A stretch of 26,569 bases of DNA, from positions 1-26,569 of the forward strand of contig JAKCWW010008320.1 of NCBI GenBank assembly GCA_026260175.1, written 5' to 3'. A program made the translations under genes and the position numbers. Shown here one piece after another: positions 10,901 through 18,141 of the stretch (positions within the stretch are counted from its first letter, which is position 1; each line of letters begins with the position of its first letter). The notes beneath the pieces are model-generated. The model was not told the DNA's origin. It saw only the letters and a list, made by a program, of their open reading frames with translations, and ran no database searches. Origin of the DNA: Reticulitermes lucifugus (lineage: Eukaryota; Arthropoda; Insecta; Blattodea; Rhinotermitidae).

Positions 10901-12235
10901 CAATAAATTCCCAACATTCTATTCAGTTAATTCTAACATCATTCTTTAGAGAATTAACACAAGAACAAAAAAAAAAAGATGTGGTTGCTTCATGCAGAAT
11001 AATCTCATGGCCCACACAGCACACTTCTCAATGACTACCCTAGAAGAGGTATTTGGCAAATTGTGGCTTCCTAGAGCTCTAGATTTGAATTTATGTTATT
11101 ATTCCTATTATTAAAATTACAATTTGTGGGGGGCAAAGTTTATGTGAACAATCCACATTATTTGCAAGAATTTAAAGACAATATTCCAACAGAAATTTCT
11201 AACATTTCAAGAAAAGAGCTCATGTATCAAGAAGTGTTTCTGAAGGAATAGGTCCTGTTTGAAGGGTTGAGGTCAACACATCCAAAACTCTTCTATGACA
11301 AAATGTATACTGAAAAGCAGGGGCACACACACTCTAATTCCCAGTGGCTGCAGATTTCCCATACGATAAAGCTTCCATGACTGCTGCCTGGCTCAGGGAC
11401 ATGATTCGAGGTATACTTTGTATAATAAACATACACACGTCTTCTTGTCTTCATATAAAATACTTGCCTCACCTACACAAACTGTTTCATTCAAATTAGG
11501 TTTCATTTCATACTTTGGTTAAACCTAAAACTAGAGTTGGTGATGAGTTGGGAACATTACAAAACATACAACCAGCTGAAAATAAACTATATCAGAGCCA
11601 TTACTTTGTAATATTATACCAAAGAAATTACCTTTCACTTCCAGTGTTGTCAGATTTGGGTGAACTGTGATGGTGTACCGAGTAGGTCGAACAAATGTGG
11701 GAAGTCTAACACTGTTCCATGGAAATACCTCACCATTGGTTGCAAGTGGTATTGGAGGACCTGTGGAGTTTGATAGTACCTCTTCGCCCAGTTCATCTGG
11801 TTTCTCTCCTGCACAAGGGCACTCTGTAAGGTCAAAAAGACAATACTGCTACACTTTTTCAAATGAATTTTCCTCACGGTTCTTCGAAATTAAAGCTGTT
11901 TAAAGATAATTACCATTTTGGGGTCCCGCATATGCAATGATTAGCGATATGACAAACAGCGTAGCAAACACCATCGTTGCAATGAACATGGCCCTCTTCT
12001 GAGAGCACACAGCAACCCCATTGTGTTCATACAGGCTTCGTTTGTTGATGCCCGTTTGACTATCACCTGCAATAAACCAGTATTAATTAGGTCAGTTCAA
12101 CATTGAGGTCTTTAGAAACATCCCTTTAAAACCACGGCACCTGCGATTTCCGTCTTATGTATGAAACTTGTTGGTAAGATTCCTCTTCAGCCTACCTGTC
12201 AAGAAAGCAACATCATCCACGTCTTGATCACTCAT
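1697..12235 (-). CDS. Membrane-anchored M1 zinc aminopeptidase, 5' part (8 exons, 494 codons, C-terminus outside window)
   Basis: The product should remove N-terminal residues from peptides outside the cell or in a vesicle lumen. Exons join as 12235-12196, 12066-11914, 11823-11632, 8985-8903, 6570-6368, 6152-5972, 4136-3911, 2830-2676 and 1945-1697 (the start codon exon plus eight more; see entries), all with GT-AG borders and matching phases. Residues about 39-60 form a single membrane span after a KR pair, giving type II topology. FPCFDEP is at 240-246, GAMEN at 370-374, HELAH at 406-410, the third zinc ligand is E429, and the catalytic Tyr is Y492 in SYNK. Sequons N83, N121, N150 and N167 all follow the membrane span. 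The sequence around HELAH through WLNEGFA is closest, from memory, to the oxytocinase/ERAP branch, but I cannot separate this from APN- or APA-like insect members. Family members are usually 900-1000 residues, so about half is missing on the left. No broken residue is seen, so the gene looks functional. Confidence 0.95.
1946..2675 (-). other. Aminopeptidase intron 8
   Basis: The intron separates HELAHQ from WFGN. The plus strand has a 70-codon ORF at 1960-2172 that partly overlaps the coding exon in the other direction. I do not recognise it and treat it as chance. Nothing else is seen. Confidence 0.6.
2676..2830 (-). CDS. Aminopeptidase coding exon 8 (GAMEN and HELAH)
   Basis: The exon covers residues 360-411. 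It encodes [17 protein letters not shown], the exopeptidase motif that binds the substrate N-terminus, and VAHELAHQ, with zinc ligands H406 and H410 and catalytic E407. The acceptor is TTTCAG and the donor GTATTT. All catalytic residues are present. Confidence 0.97.
3139..3381 (-). mobile_element. SINE family A, old diverged copy
   Basis: The copy lies in intron 7. It aligns by eye along its length with the better copies at 25182-25471 and 18293-18560: the GGCACTAGATGG-like box, the ATTGAAxxGAGATTGGGTGG-like box, the GGxATTCGAACC-like B box (here GGAATCAAATC) and a decayed tRNA-like head at the right end. The tRNA head is at the high coordinate, so the element is on the minus strand. Many substitutions make it the oldest copy of the family here. 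Confidence 0.65.
3612..3815 (+). repeat. Unclassified dispersed repeat D, copy 1
   Basis: The repeat starts at AGGTCTTCATGTAAAGT and ends near a TGCAAATGC-ACC box. It matches 17811-18014 in the same orientation, including the blocks CAGTGGGAGC, GACAxACAGACGGA, GATGAAGCTAATA and CTTTTxGCxA. Copies have many substitutions and small indels. It has no ORF. Its shape fits a short interspersed element or the 3' end of a LINE, but I cannot name the family. Confidence 0.7.
3911..4136 (-). CDS. Aminopeptidase coding exon 7
   Basis: The exon covers residues 285-360 and begins [20 protein letters not shown], the strongly conserved end of domain I and its link to the catalytic domain. It ends YPLPKQ with one base of Asp. 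The acceptor is TTACAG and the donor GTAAAT. The upstream intron 6 (4137-5971) carries a mariner relic. Confidence 0.95.
4866..5335 (+). pseudogene. mariner transposase relic, C-terminal half
   Basis: Translation in shifting plus frames gives the mariner pattern: [14 protein letters not shown], then, after stops, [39 protein letters not shown] and LNACGD near the end. These match the Transposase_1 C-terminus (FGPLK-AL-G-RF-S-DEV and Q-KEFY-AGI). The catalytic core is broken by stops and frameshifts. It lies antisense in aminopeptidase intron 6 and cannot be active. Confidence 0.8.
5336..5971. other. Rest of aminopeptidase intron 6, no feature seen
   Basis: The minus ORF of 88 codons at 5597-5863 matches nothing known to me, and there is no splice pair that would keep the aminopeptidase frame through it. 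I see no repeat or RNA signal. Confidence 0.5.
5972..6152 (-). CDS. Aminopeptidase coding exon 6 (FPCFDEP segment)
   Basis: The exon covers residues 224-284 and contains [16 protein letters not shown] at about 231-246, one of the most conserved blocks of M1 enzymes. The acceptor is TTGCAG; the donor is GTTAGC, which is weaker than the others but gives an in-frame join CTG|TTG to the next exon. The intron to exon 5 is short (6153-6367). Confidence 0.94.
6368..6570 (-). CDS. Aminopeptidase coding exon 5 (domain I)
   Basis: The exon encodes residues 157-223 plus two bases of K224, between acceptor TTTGCAG and donor GTAAGC. It includes [19 protein letters not shown] and [11 protein letters not shown], the part of domain I that leads into the conserved FEPT-AR-FPCFDEP segment. 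N167 is a sequon. The insertion of about 20 residues around [19 protein letters not shown] is variable in this family. Confidence 0.93.
6571..7198. other. Part of aminopeptidase intron 4, no feature recognised
   Basis: A 97-codon plus-strand ORF at 6643-6936 is the longest frame, with no motif I recognise. It may be a transposon fragment or chance. Confidence 0.4.
7199..7300 (+). mobile_element. SINE family C, 5'-truncated fragment
   Basis: The segment starts TTTTGTGGTGGACAAAGTGG and continues CACTGGGxTAC-GTTTTCCTC. It matches the body of the full SINE C copy at 23640-23829 when that copy is read on its minus strand. The tRNA-like head is absent, as is usual for incomplete reverse transcription. 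It abuts the SINE B insertion at 7324. Confidence 0.6.
7324..7584 (-). mobile_element. SINE family B, full-length copy with 8-bp target duplication
   Basis: Read on the minus strand, the copy starts with a tRNA-like head (TGCAGTCTAAGGCATGGGTC, then a GGTTTGAATC B box) and aligns along its length with 25522-25781. CACTGATG occurs at both ends (7316-7323 and 7585-7592), as expected of a target-site duplication. Divergence from the 25522 copy suggests an older insertion. It lies in aminopeptidase intron 4, sense to the gene. Confidence 0.85.
7645..8695 (-). pseudogene. mariner transposase relic, nearly full length
   Basis: Read from about 8692 downwards in three frames, the relic shows an N-terminal HTH_48-like part ([20 protein letters not shown], then [11 protein letters not shown] and VTKVHELM), a linker ([37 protein letters not shown]), a DDE core (DTGDKCLVF) and a C-terminus ([30 protein letters not shown]). 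The family DNAPAH motif reads ANAPVH and the third catalytic Asp position reads SYL, so the core is dead as well as frameshifted. Terminal repeats could not be defined. It lies in aminopeptidase intron 4 and on the same strand as the gene. Confidence 0.88.
8903..8985 (-). CDS. Aminopeptidase coding exon 4 (domain I)
   Basis: The acceptor TTTCAG ends at 8986 and the donor GTAAGC starts at 8902. The 83 bases encode residues 129-156, [20 protein letters not shown] and onward, matching the beta strands and the IVFHSKNL turn of M1 domain I. N150 is a sequon. The exon sits between two transposon-loaded introns. Confidence 0.92.
8986..10086. other. Part of aminopeptidase intron 3, no gene seen
   Basis: Short ORFs only. 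There is a small (CTAC)n tract at about 9416-9428 and a run of GAGCTAAG/TTTAGCTGACCTAA-like short inverted repeats near 9315-9350. Neither is distinctive. Confidence 0.5.
10087..10312. repeat. Foldback repeat with 70-base arms, each carrying a hammerhead-like motif
   Basis: The left arm (10087-10156) is an imperfect reverse complement of the right arm (10243-10312), with an 86-base loop. Arms begin TTTAAACATTCC and end TAAGACAATA. Each arm includes a CTGAAGATGG-like core: 10264-10306 on plus and 10093-10136 on minus. It could be a MITE-like element, or two opposed copies of one retroelement end. It lies in aminopeptidase intron 3. Confidence 0.8.
10264..10306 (+). ncRNA. Hammerhead-ribozyme-like motif in right foldback arm
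   Basis: CC, then CTGAAGA (10271-10277, fits CUGANGA because position 7 is free), a GGC/GCC hairpin, AAAAC, AGGTT and GG. The CC and GG flanks can form stem I and AC/GT a two-pair stem III with T at the cleavage position. G12 is A and one extra T follows A9. The opposed copy at 10136-10093 keeps GAAAC but has TTGAAGA. Function is doubtful. Confidence 0.35.
10370..11310 (+). pseudogene. Tc1-like (DUF4817-type) transposase relic 1
   Basis: In shifting plus frames I read a GSVLD-like HTH linker near 10430 (GTTCAGTTCTGGAC), then [78 protein letters not shown] and LEEVFGKLW. These follow the family order of FSDEAWFHLSG, W-EN-H, VPLHD-K--VWCA-S, QDGATAHTA and EVFG. The second catalytic Asp (QDGA) is N here. 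Stops and frameshifts rule out activity. It lies antisense in aminopeptidase intron 3. Confidence 0.85.
11632..11823 (-). CDS. Aminopeptidase coding exon 3 (stalk and start of domain I)
   Basis: The exon covers residues 65-129. It begins with ECPC just outside the membrane, a Cys pair that could form a disulphide in the stalk. It continues with a Gly/Pro-rich linker (sequon N83) and then [18 protein letters not shown], the usual opening of the M1 N-terminal beta domain. The acceptor is ACAG and the donor GTAA. Intron 2 upstream is only 90 bases (11824-11913), whereas intron 3 downstream is 2646 bases. Confidence 0.93.
11914..12066 (-). CDS. Aminopeptidase coding exon 2 (membrane anchor)
   Basis: The acceptor TTGCAG precedes 12066 and the donor GTAAT follows 11914. 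The exon covers residues 14-65. It holds the cytosolic segment [18 protein letters not shown] and the hydrophobic run that begins [20 protein letters not shown], which is long enough for one membrane helix and lies next to positive charges on the cytosolic side. This strongly supports a type II signal anchor, as in the family. Confidence 0.93.
12196..12235 (-). CDS. Aminopeptidase coding exon 1 (start codon and cytosolic tail)
   Basis: The exon starts at ATG 12235 and encodes [13 protein letters not shown] plus the first base of a Gly codon, then donor GTAGG. I chose this start because the reading frame joins exactly to the next exon and gives an acidic cytosolic tail before the membrane anchor. 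No in-frame stop is seen for at least 100 bases upstream, so a longer start or an upstream acceptor (for example near 12270-12285) cannot be excluded. Confidence 0.75.
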
Positions 12236-12720
12236 TACTATATCTCGTCTTCTCCAGACAACAGCTTCGATGTCTCGTGCGCTGGATACTATCGAGATTT
12301 TAATAAGAGGATCTCTTTTCACACTAGCCACTATACTGATTTCAGTACAAATAAAAAACCAATTAACGTACCGGTAAATATTCGCTCAGAAACACCGACT
12401 TATGGAAGACGTTCAAGAGTTATCGCACCGTACATAATTTTTCACCCGTATACTAATGGACGAATTCACTTGCCTTATGTTACAATAAGTTTGAAGTATC
12501 ATATTTCATAGTTGTATGGTACGGAAAAGAGGCCGCAAACGGATTTATTCTTAGCAATATAGATTAGCACTTACTCACCTACACCGCTCTTGACATTTTC
12601 ATTGACATTCTACAGCGGTTTCGTAAATACGATTCTGTTGCCCTCTGCCTGAATAATATAGAACGACGCTCGAAGAGGACAAGCGTGTGGCGCATGTGCC
12701 ATGTCCCACATATGGCGAAA
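12236..12720 (-). promoter_or_regulatory. Likely 5' UTR exon and promoter region of the aminopeptidase gene
   Basis: On the minus strand a near-perfect donor, TAG|GTGAGTAAG, lies at 12578-12570, so transcribed sequence may end at 12579 as a noncoding first exon that splices to an acceptor just upstream of the ATG at 12235. A CATGCGCC stretch near 12690 and an A/T-rich TATATTATTCAG at about 12650-12661 could belong to the core promoter. No transcript evidence is available, so the exact start is inference. Confidence 0.4.
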
Positions 12721-12899
12721 TCCATTTCCGGTCAGTGGTATCAGAAATGCGGACGGAGAAACAGTCGTTCTGAAGCTATGTTTTTGAGACTGATGTTGGC
12801 CAAAAACGATTTCATTAGTGCTTTCAATTTAGCTATAAATGTTACCATTATAGTACGATATCCGTTATTTTATAAAGAAACGGAGAGGAGCAGTTAAAA

Positions 12900-13170
12900 T
12901 TTATAATGTGGGACTATTCAACAGTTTACCTGTATAGTTATTCGCTACGATAATGAACCATACCAGTTAATGCATGGAACGTTTAATGATTTTACGGTTC
13001 ACCTAGTTTAGGTATGAAATGAGTCAACTGATATGTTACCGTTAAAGTGTAAAGTTCGTTATTTCATGAAATAGATACCTAGTTATGTCATAAATTAAAA
13101 GTGTTTATAACTTAGGGTCTATTCAACACTTTAACTAGTTATTTCACTTCCAACAACGAATATAAAGTTA
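12900..13170 (+). repeat. Pair of diverged direct repeats, about 32 bases
   Basis: CTATTCAACAGTTTAC (from about 12912) recurs as CTATTCAACACTTTAAC (from about 13119) in the same orientation, followed in both by TAGTTATT. They may be the starts of two copies of one small element. No coding potential is seen between them. Confidence 0.5.
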
Positions 13171-13807
13171 TGCTATTCGTAAGGACCACCTGACAAAATT
13201 TTTGGTATTGAACGTCGTGACACTAAAACAGCAGAAGAAATTGCATTCGAACTTGCGGACATTTTCTTGCTCACTGAGGCAGCTTATGTTCTGCAATCAG
13301 ATAATGGCCGAGAGTTCTGCAACAAGACTTGTGGCCAGAACTGAAGATTGTACATGGCAAGTCCAGACACAGCGAGAGCATATGAAGTGTCGAACGAGCT
13401 AATCAGGGCATTGAGAACATGGTAACAACCTAGGTGCAAAACAATAGTAACAGCAACTGTAGTGGAGGTCTGGAAGTTGTTAAATTAATGAAACACCGTG
13501 CCTACCATCGGGTGTCAAGATTTCCCCTTATAAAGCAATTTTCGGGACTGTTCCAAAGTTTGATATTTCAGCGACTTCCTCTTCTAAAGATGTGGTAGGT
13601 ATTATAACTGATGAAGAGAACTTAAAACTGCTTTGGGGAAGATGGGGCTCATTGAACACTTCTAACGTAGACAATACACGGCATTTATCCCTCCCCCCGT
13701 TATTCTTCTCTCATTTGTTGTGTCTGTGCAATGCAATGCACGAATACTGTCTATGCTAAAAATGTGACGAATCTCTTCACAATTCAAGTATAAAATAATG
13801 TCTAAAT
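13171..13807. other. Intergenic, no gene seen
   Basis: A 66-codon plus ORF at 13202-13402 matches nothing known to me. No repeat or RNA gene is recognised. Confidence 0.5.
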
Positions 13808-14278
13808 CAGGCGTTCTTAAACTTTTGTTGGCCGGGGCTCACATTATGTTTGTGAGTAAGCTTCGCGACCTATAGTTCACTTTTGAATTACTGTAATATA
13901 ACATTTTTACCTTCCAATTAACTTCCTTCACTCTGGCATAAAATCCGCAGCATGTTGCAAACATTGCTTGTGCACCATCAATGCACAAAATGAAACACTT
14001 ATTCCAGGTTAGAACTTCACTGAACAACAAGCCTACTTTTCTTAAAAGATATATTCTCTCTGATGTAGTGAGAGTCACTGGCCGACAAACTACTTTTTGG
14101 CAAACACTGCCACCTGGTACATATATATCCTTAAGGAACTGGCTTGCTAATAAGGACAGGATAGCAACAGGACTTCGTATACTTCGAGCTGTCAACAAAT
14201 CCACACGGACAGTTCCGAAAAACTGACTTAATTGTTTCTGTGCGGTGAAAACTTTTGACACACGCCTACTCCGGATAA
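13808..14278 (-). pseudogene. hAT (ZBED5/SCAND3-like) transposase relic, interrupted by a SINE
   Basis: The minus-strand frame of about 140 codons from 14261 to 13839 contains QLSQFFGTV, RPVTLTTSERIYLLRKVGLL, WNKCFILCIDGAQAMF and GFYARVKEVN. In hAT transposases of the ZBED5/SCAND3 kind this block reads CVG-CTDGA-AM---GF-ARVKEV. The key Asp is kept but the rest is lost. The left end, CAGGCGTTCTTAAACTTTTG at 13808 and GCGACC at 13866, resembles a hAT terminal repeat. The frame continues unbroken across the SINE site into 14524-14550 (RKFVIRSRRVSK) before stops. It is a dead fragment. Confidence 0.7.
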
Positions 14279-14509
14279 GTGGGCCGGGATAGCGCAGTCG
14301 GTATAGCGACTCGCTACGAGCTGGACGGTCCGGGGTTCGAATCCCTGTGGGGGCGAGATTTTTCGCAGCCGTCCAGACCGGCCCTGGGGCCCACCCAGCN
14401 NNNNNNNNNNNNNNNNNNNNNNNNNNNNNNNNNNNNNNNNNNNNNNNNNCTATACTTCTACTCCCCCTCTGGGCCTTCGTGGCCTGTTCTAGGGAGAACT
14501 TTACCTTTA
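14279..14509 (+). mobile_element. SINE family A, full-length copy with 14-bp target duplication
   Basis: The head is tRNA-like: A box around ATAGCGCAGTCGGTATAGCG, B box GGTTCGAATCC at about 14335-14345. The tail ends in TTTACC units. CCTACTCCGGATAA flanks it exactly on both sides (14265-14278 and 14510-14523). The duplication is perfect, so this is a recent insertion, made into the hAT relic. The middle of the element is lost in a run of N. Confidence 0.93.
14400..14449. other. Assembly gap, 50 N
   Basis: Exactly 50 N lie inside the SINE A body. Because the SINE head, tail and target duplication are all present, the gap probably hides only SINE sequence that failed to assemble because of its copy number. 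Any ORF drawn across it is not real. Confidence 0.99.
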
Positions 14510-14523
14510 CCTACTCCGGATAA

Positions 14524-15590
14524 CGAATTTTCTACACAAAGTAACGGAGACAAGTTAAGCCTTAATATGCTCTGCTGTAACTGTCCGCAGCAGATTTTAA
14601 TGAATTTTTATGGCAAAACTTGGGGTCTTTACGACATTTGTCGACAAGCAAATTAATTTTGGTTCAAATTGTAGAACGTGATCTATATCTGTAAAAGACT
14701 ACTATACGTAGTTGTCATGCTTTGTTCTAAGCACTGTGCCAATATCTGTATATTTACTTGATGTATTCGACTGTGTTATTTAGAGATATAACTAATTCCA
14801 AATCTTAAATTCTATTTATATTGATAAGTCAATATATCAGCTGTGTAAATATGATTTAAAATGTGCAATTATTTGCATTTATATCCACAGAGACAGTATT
14901 AAAACGCATTGAAATATATTAAATCCTTATATTTTTAGACATACTGCGCAGGGCTTTTGGGGTTGTCCCTTGAAGATGAAGACAGAAACGATCTTTGACC
15001 CGTTAAGAATGTTCTACGGCATATAAATGCAAGGGGTCGCCACGCAGAAATATGATTTACTACAATGCCATGAAATTCCGAAATTGTCTGTAGCCTATAT
15101 GGAAACATGCTTTAGTCAAAGTTGTGGTGATTGTTTTAGGCGACGGGCATTATTTGTACATACGGTTATTTTTCATATGGTTTGAATACGAAGCAGTAAA
15201 GCGGAATTCCTGCAGGCCTATGCAAATTACGCCTGTTTGTTTTTCGCTGCAAAATTTAAAAGTTTTGTTTTATGAAGTCTCTGCGCAACACACAACAAAA
15301 ATTACTCCACTGATGCCGCCCCACCCCCTCCCTCGACCAATCACCCGCTCATCCGTAAATATGCAAACGCGATTGTAAAAACACACGAATTTTATAGCAA
15401 TCGTACCAGGGCTTTCAGTTCAATTTATAGGAAATAAAAACATACCCCTTTTCCTATGCTTTCAGAAGGCTTACCAACTGCATGTAGTGCATGTCGGTGT
15501 AGAAGATGTAACTATAAAATTCTTACTTGCCTATAATAAAGCTCTTTTTGCGCTACCAACGTTAACAGTCTATATCTAGTAACGTTAAAT
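14524..15590. other. Intergenic, remnant of hAT relic then no gene seen
   Basis: The first few dozen bases continue the hAT frame of 13808-14278. A TTGAAGATG...GAAACGATC motif at about 14965-15000 belongs to the hammerhead-like group but is the most decayed. ORFs of 84 codons or less match nothing known to me. Confidence 0.5.
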
Positions 15591-15658
15591 CTGCAAGTTT
15601 CAATAAATTAATAATATATATTTTTTTCGGTGAGGGGTTGTTGTAGTCTTTCTCATAC

Positions 15659-15854
15659 CTACAGCAACAGCACCAATTATTGTCTCCTGTGGGCGACTGC
15701 CTAATCTGTACATCTTTATAGCATCTCTCCTTATCTGGAACTCGTCTCCGCCAACCGCAACCTTAGAAAGCGTCATGCAGCGGTGACAATGGCTCATTTC
15801 GAAAACGTCTTGGGTGTTGTGTGTAAAACGGCCCCTTCCGGGTAACATGGCCAT
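15659..15854 (-). CDS. Unrecognised candidate coding exon
   Basis: From ATG 15854 a 65-codon frame runs to TAG|GTATGAG at 15659-15652, a good splice donor. It includes HCHRCMTLSKVAVGGDEF and IRRDAIKMYRLGSRPQETI, mixed and charged in a way that looks more protein-like than the surrounding low-complexity frames. I do not recognise the family. Two Cys in CHRC are the only motif. No partner exon could be identified downstream. It may be a first exon, an exon of a processed or broken gene, or chance. Confidence 0.25.
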
Positions 15855-15859
15855 TTGCT

Positions 15860-16453
15860 GTTATTCTTTTACTGGTGCTGCCATCGGCCGGGCTTGGTGC
15901 CTACGACATGTGCATTAGTGTAGTGACATGCATGGAGAGTGGATGTGCTTCTAGGAAGGAACATATTTCTGTGTCACTAAAACTTTTCTTTTCGATGCCT
16001 CTCTGTACGGCAACATCGTATTTTTCAGATTTTCATTTAGAACGTAATTAATGTAACACGCGCCATAATTGTGGAGTAAATACCAGACAATGAGTTAAAA
16101 CATGTAGTGGTCAAATTTATATCGTTGCATTTACTCATTAGATTCTCTTAAATATGTTCCATTTCTTTAACAGAAAGTATAGGGGTCAGTTTTATCCAGG
16201 GGCCTCGGTAAAACGGCCATTTTGTAAGGTTTCAGAAAATCTCAAATTTCAGATGAAAAAATTTTTAAAGAACATATTAACAACGATGCCACTTTCGATA
16301 ATAATCCTCGCAACAACTACCGTTTAGTTTATGTCATTAAAAGCAACCGAACTCCAGTTACATGATGATTTACCTTAGGGGGGCTGTTTTGCACACAATT
16401 CCTCGCTATATTTCCATGTATTGACAAACATAATAAGACGTATTACGTTTGAG
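15860..16453. other. Intergenic, no gene seen
   Basis: No ORF of note. Two GGCCATTT-type boxes (15849-15856 and 16215-16222) are the only recurring words. Confidence 0.4.
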
Positions 16454-16520
16454 CAGTGTTTCTCAACCTATGGGTCGCGACAAAAATTATGGTCGCAAAG
16501 CTATTATGAGTGGGTCGCGA
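16454..16520 (+). mobile_element. hAT-type terminal sequence
   Basis: CAGTGTTTCTCAACCTATGG followed by GTCGCGAC and, 45 bases on, GTGGGTCGCGAAAC is the usual outer end of hAT elements of the ZBED group (CAGxGTTTCTCAACC with repeated GGTCGCGA). The matching right end is not seen within the window, so the element's length is unknown. It may be part of the same invasion as the relic at 13808. Confidence 0.6.
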
Positions 16521-17810
16521 AACAATTTCTTAAAACCACTTATTAGGTACTAATTCACACTAGTTTGATAAGTGTTAAAATCAGTATTTTTTAAAATGTA
16601 ATCACTTGTGGCAACGTCGGCGTGACCATCATATTTAAAAAAATGACACAGAATATTCACTACTTGGGTTGCCAGGCTCTAAACGAAAAATCATCGGACA
16701 AGCCAAACAAAATTATCGTTTTTTTTTTCGCCGACATTATCATACCGTTGGCAAAATTTGCTCAATTTGGGGAACACCTCGCAAAACACGAAAAAATTCA
16801 AACTTACAAGATCATGTAGACAGTCCATGCTTATTTCTTTTCATTAGATCATTAAAATGACACATTCGTTTTAACGATTCATGTTTTTTTTATTTTACAC
16901 CTATCTTTATTTCTGACTTCTGGGGTAGCAGACGAAGCTGATGGCCTAATCTGGGTCATTGCTCAAAAACGTTTCAGGAAAACTGCTCTAGAGGTAATAG
17001 TTCCTGCAATTTGCAGGCGCAAAACACGAGAACTAAGAAATCCTGCTCTCATAATTTTAGACAGCTAACTTCGGGGTATTAACACCAGGTGATCATTGTT
17101 TTTACATTTTTCCTGTTGTTGTTGTGCTGTTTTTGTTGTCGTTGCTACTGCTACTGCTGCTGCTGTAGGCCTAATTCTTTACGTATTTCTCATTTTCTCG
17201 TAATATCAAAGAAGGTATTTTAGAATGTAAAAGGATGCAAATGTGTTCCCCAATGAAGTACATATGCACATTTTCCAAATATGCTCTTTCTTATTTTCCA
17301 TATTGCCCTTGATGTCCATTTACTGGGAACGCAAACATATGCAATTAATGCAACGCAAACCGCACTCTGAAAAGGGAAAATTTTAATAATGAAAATACGA
17401 ACAAAATAATAACTAATGCGGAAGACGTAATGAGGATTATAACTGGTGAAAAGTATAAAAAATATACGAAACAAAACAGAAGTATATATAACAAGAGAGG
17501 CAGTGTACGTTTCAACGTAACATTGAGGGTCGTTCATGTAACCCTTGTTGTGGTGGAAAAGCAATAAGTATTAAACATAATAAGTACGTGTTTGTAGCCT
17601 TAGTTATCCAGCATGCAATGTGTATGCGCCATATTATATCATCATCAGTGAACGGTCTGGCTCTACCATATTTTTCCACTTTATCTCATAAACGGCATGA
17701 TTTTGGGAAAAACGTTATTGAACACAAAATGTGTTTTGATTTTTTCTACAACTTTTGTCTAAAATATTTCTCATTCTAAAAAGAAATGAAGAAGATATCA
17801 TCAATGTACA
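16521..17810. other. Intergenic, short trinucleotide tract, no gene seen
   Basis: A TTG then CTG/CTA tract occupies about 17113-17167. The 114-codon minus frame at 17220-17564 is A/T-driven and hydrophobic, with no known family and no splice support. Confidence 0.5.
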
Positions 17811-18014
17811 TAGGTCTTCATGTAAAGTACTCGTTATTCTTGTTAGATAAGGACACTTGCACTTTGTCAACAGATTTTCGAAAAATACTTAAATATAAAA
17901 TTTCATGAAAATCAGTCCAGTGGGAGCTAATTTATTTCATGAAGATGGGACAGAAGGACGGACAGACATGACGAAGCTAATAGTAGCTTTTCGCAATTTT
18001 GCGAATGCGCCTAA
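17811..18014 (+). repeat. Unclassified dispersed repeat D, copy 2
   Basis: Same family and orientation as 3612-3815: it starts AGGTCTTCATGTAAAGTAC and ends GCGAATGCGCCTAAAA, with shared CAGTGGGAGC and GACGAAGCTAATA blocks. It is the better preserved copy. The constant end points in both copies suggest these are near the true element ends. Confidence 0.7.
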
Positions 18015-18141
18015 AATGCTGCAGTGGCTAATAAAATAAATTAGTCTAATTGTGTTCATTGCTTCAGAAACTAAACAGCCTGAAAATCGTGTTTTAGCGA
18101 GCTCTTTGCCTTGCTCTGCTTCTTTATCCCCAGATTCAGAA

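Noticed and set aside
14279-14360. tRNA gene
   Set aside because: The A and B boxes belong to the SINE head, the cloverleaf is incomplete and the same sequence recurs as repeats at 18142, 18560 and 25471.
14279-14656. 125-codon ORF on plus
   Set aside because: It crosses 50 N and is built from SINE A sequence.
17220-17564. 114-codon hydrophobic minus ORF
   Set aside because: A/T-rich chance frame; no motif, splice site or start context supports it.
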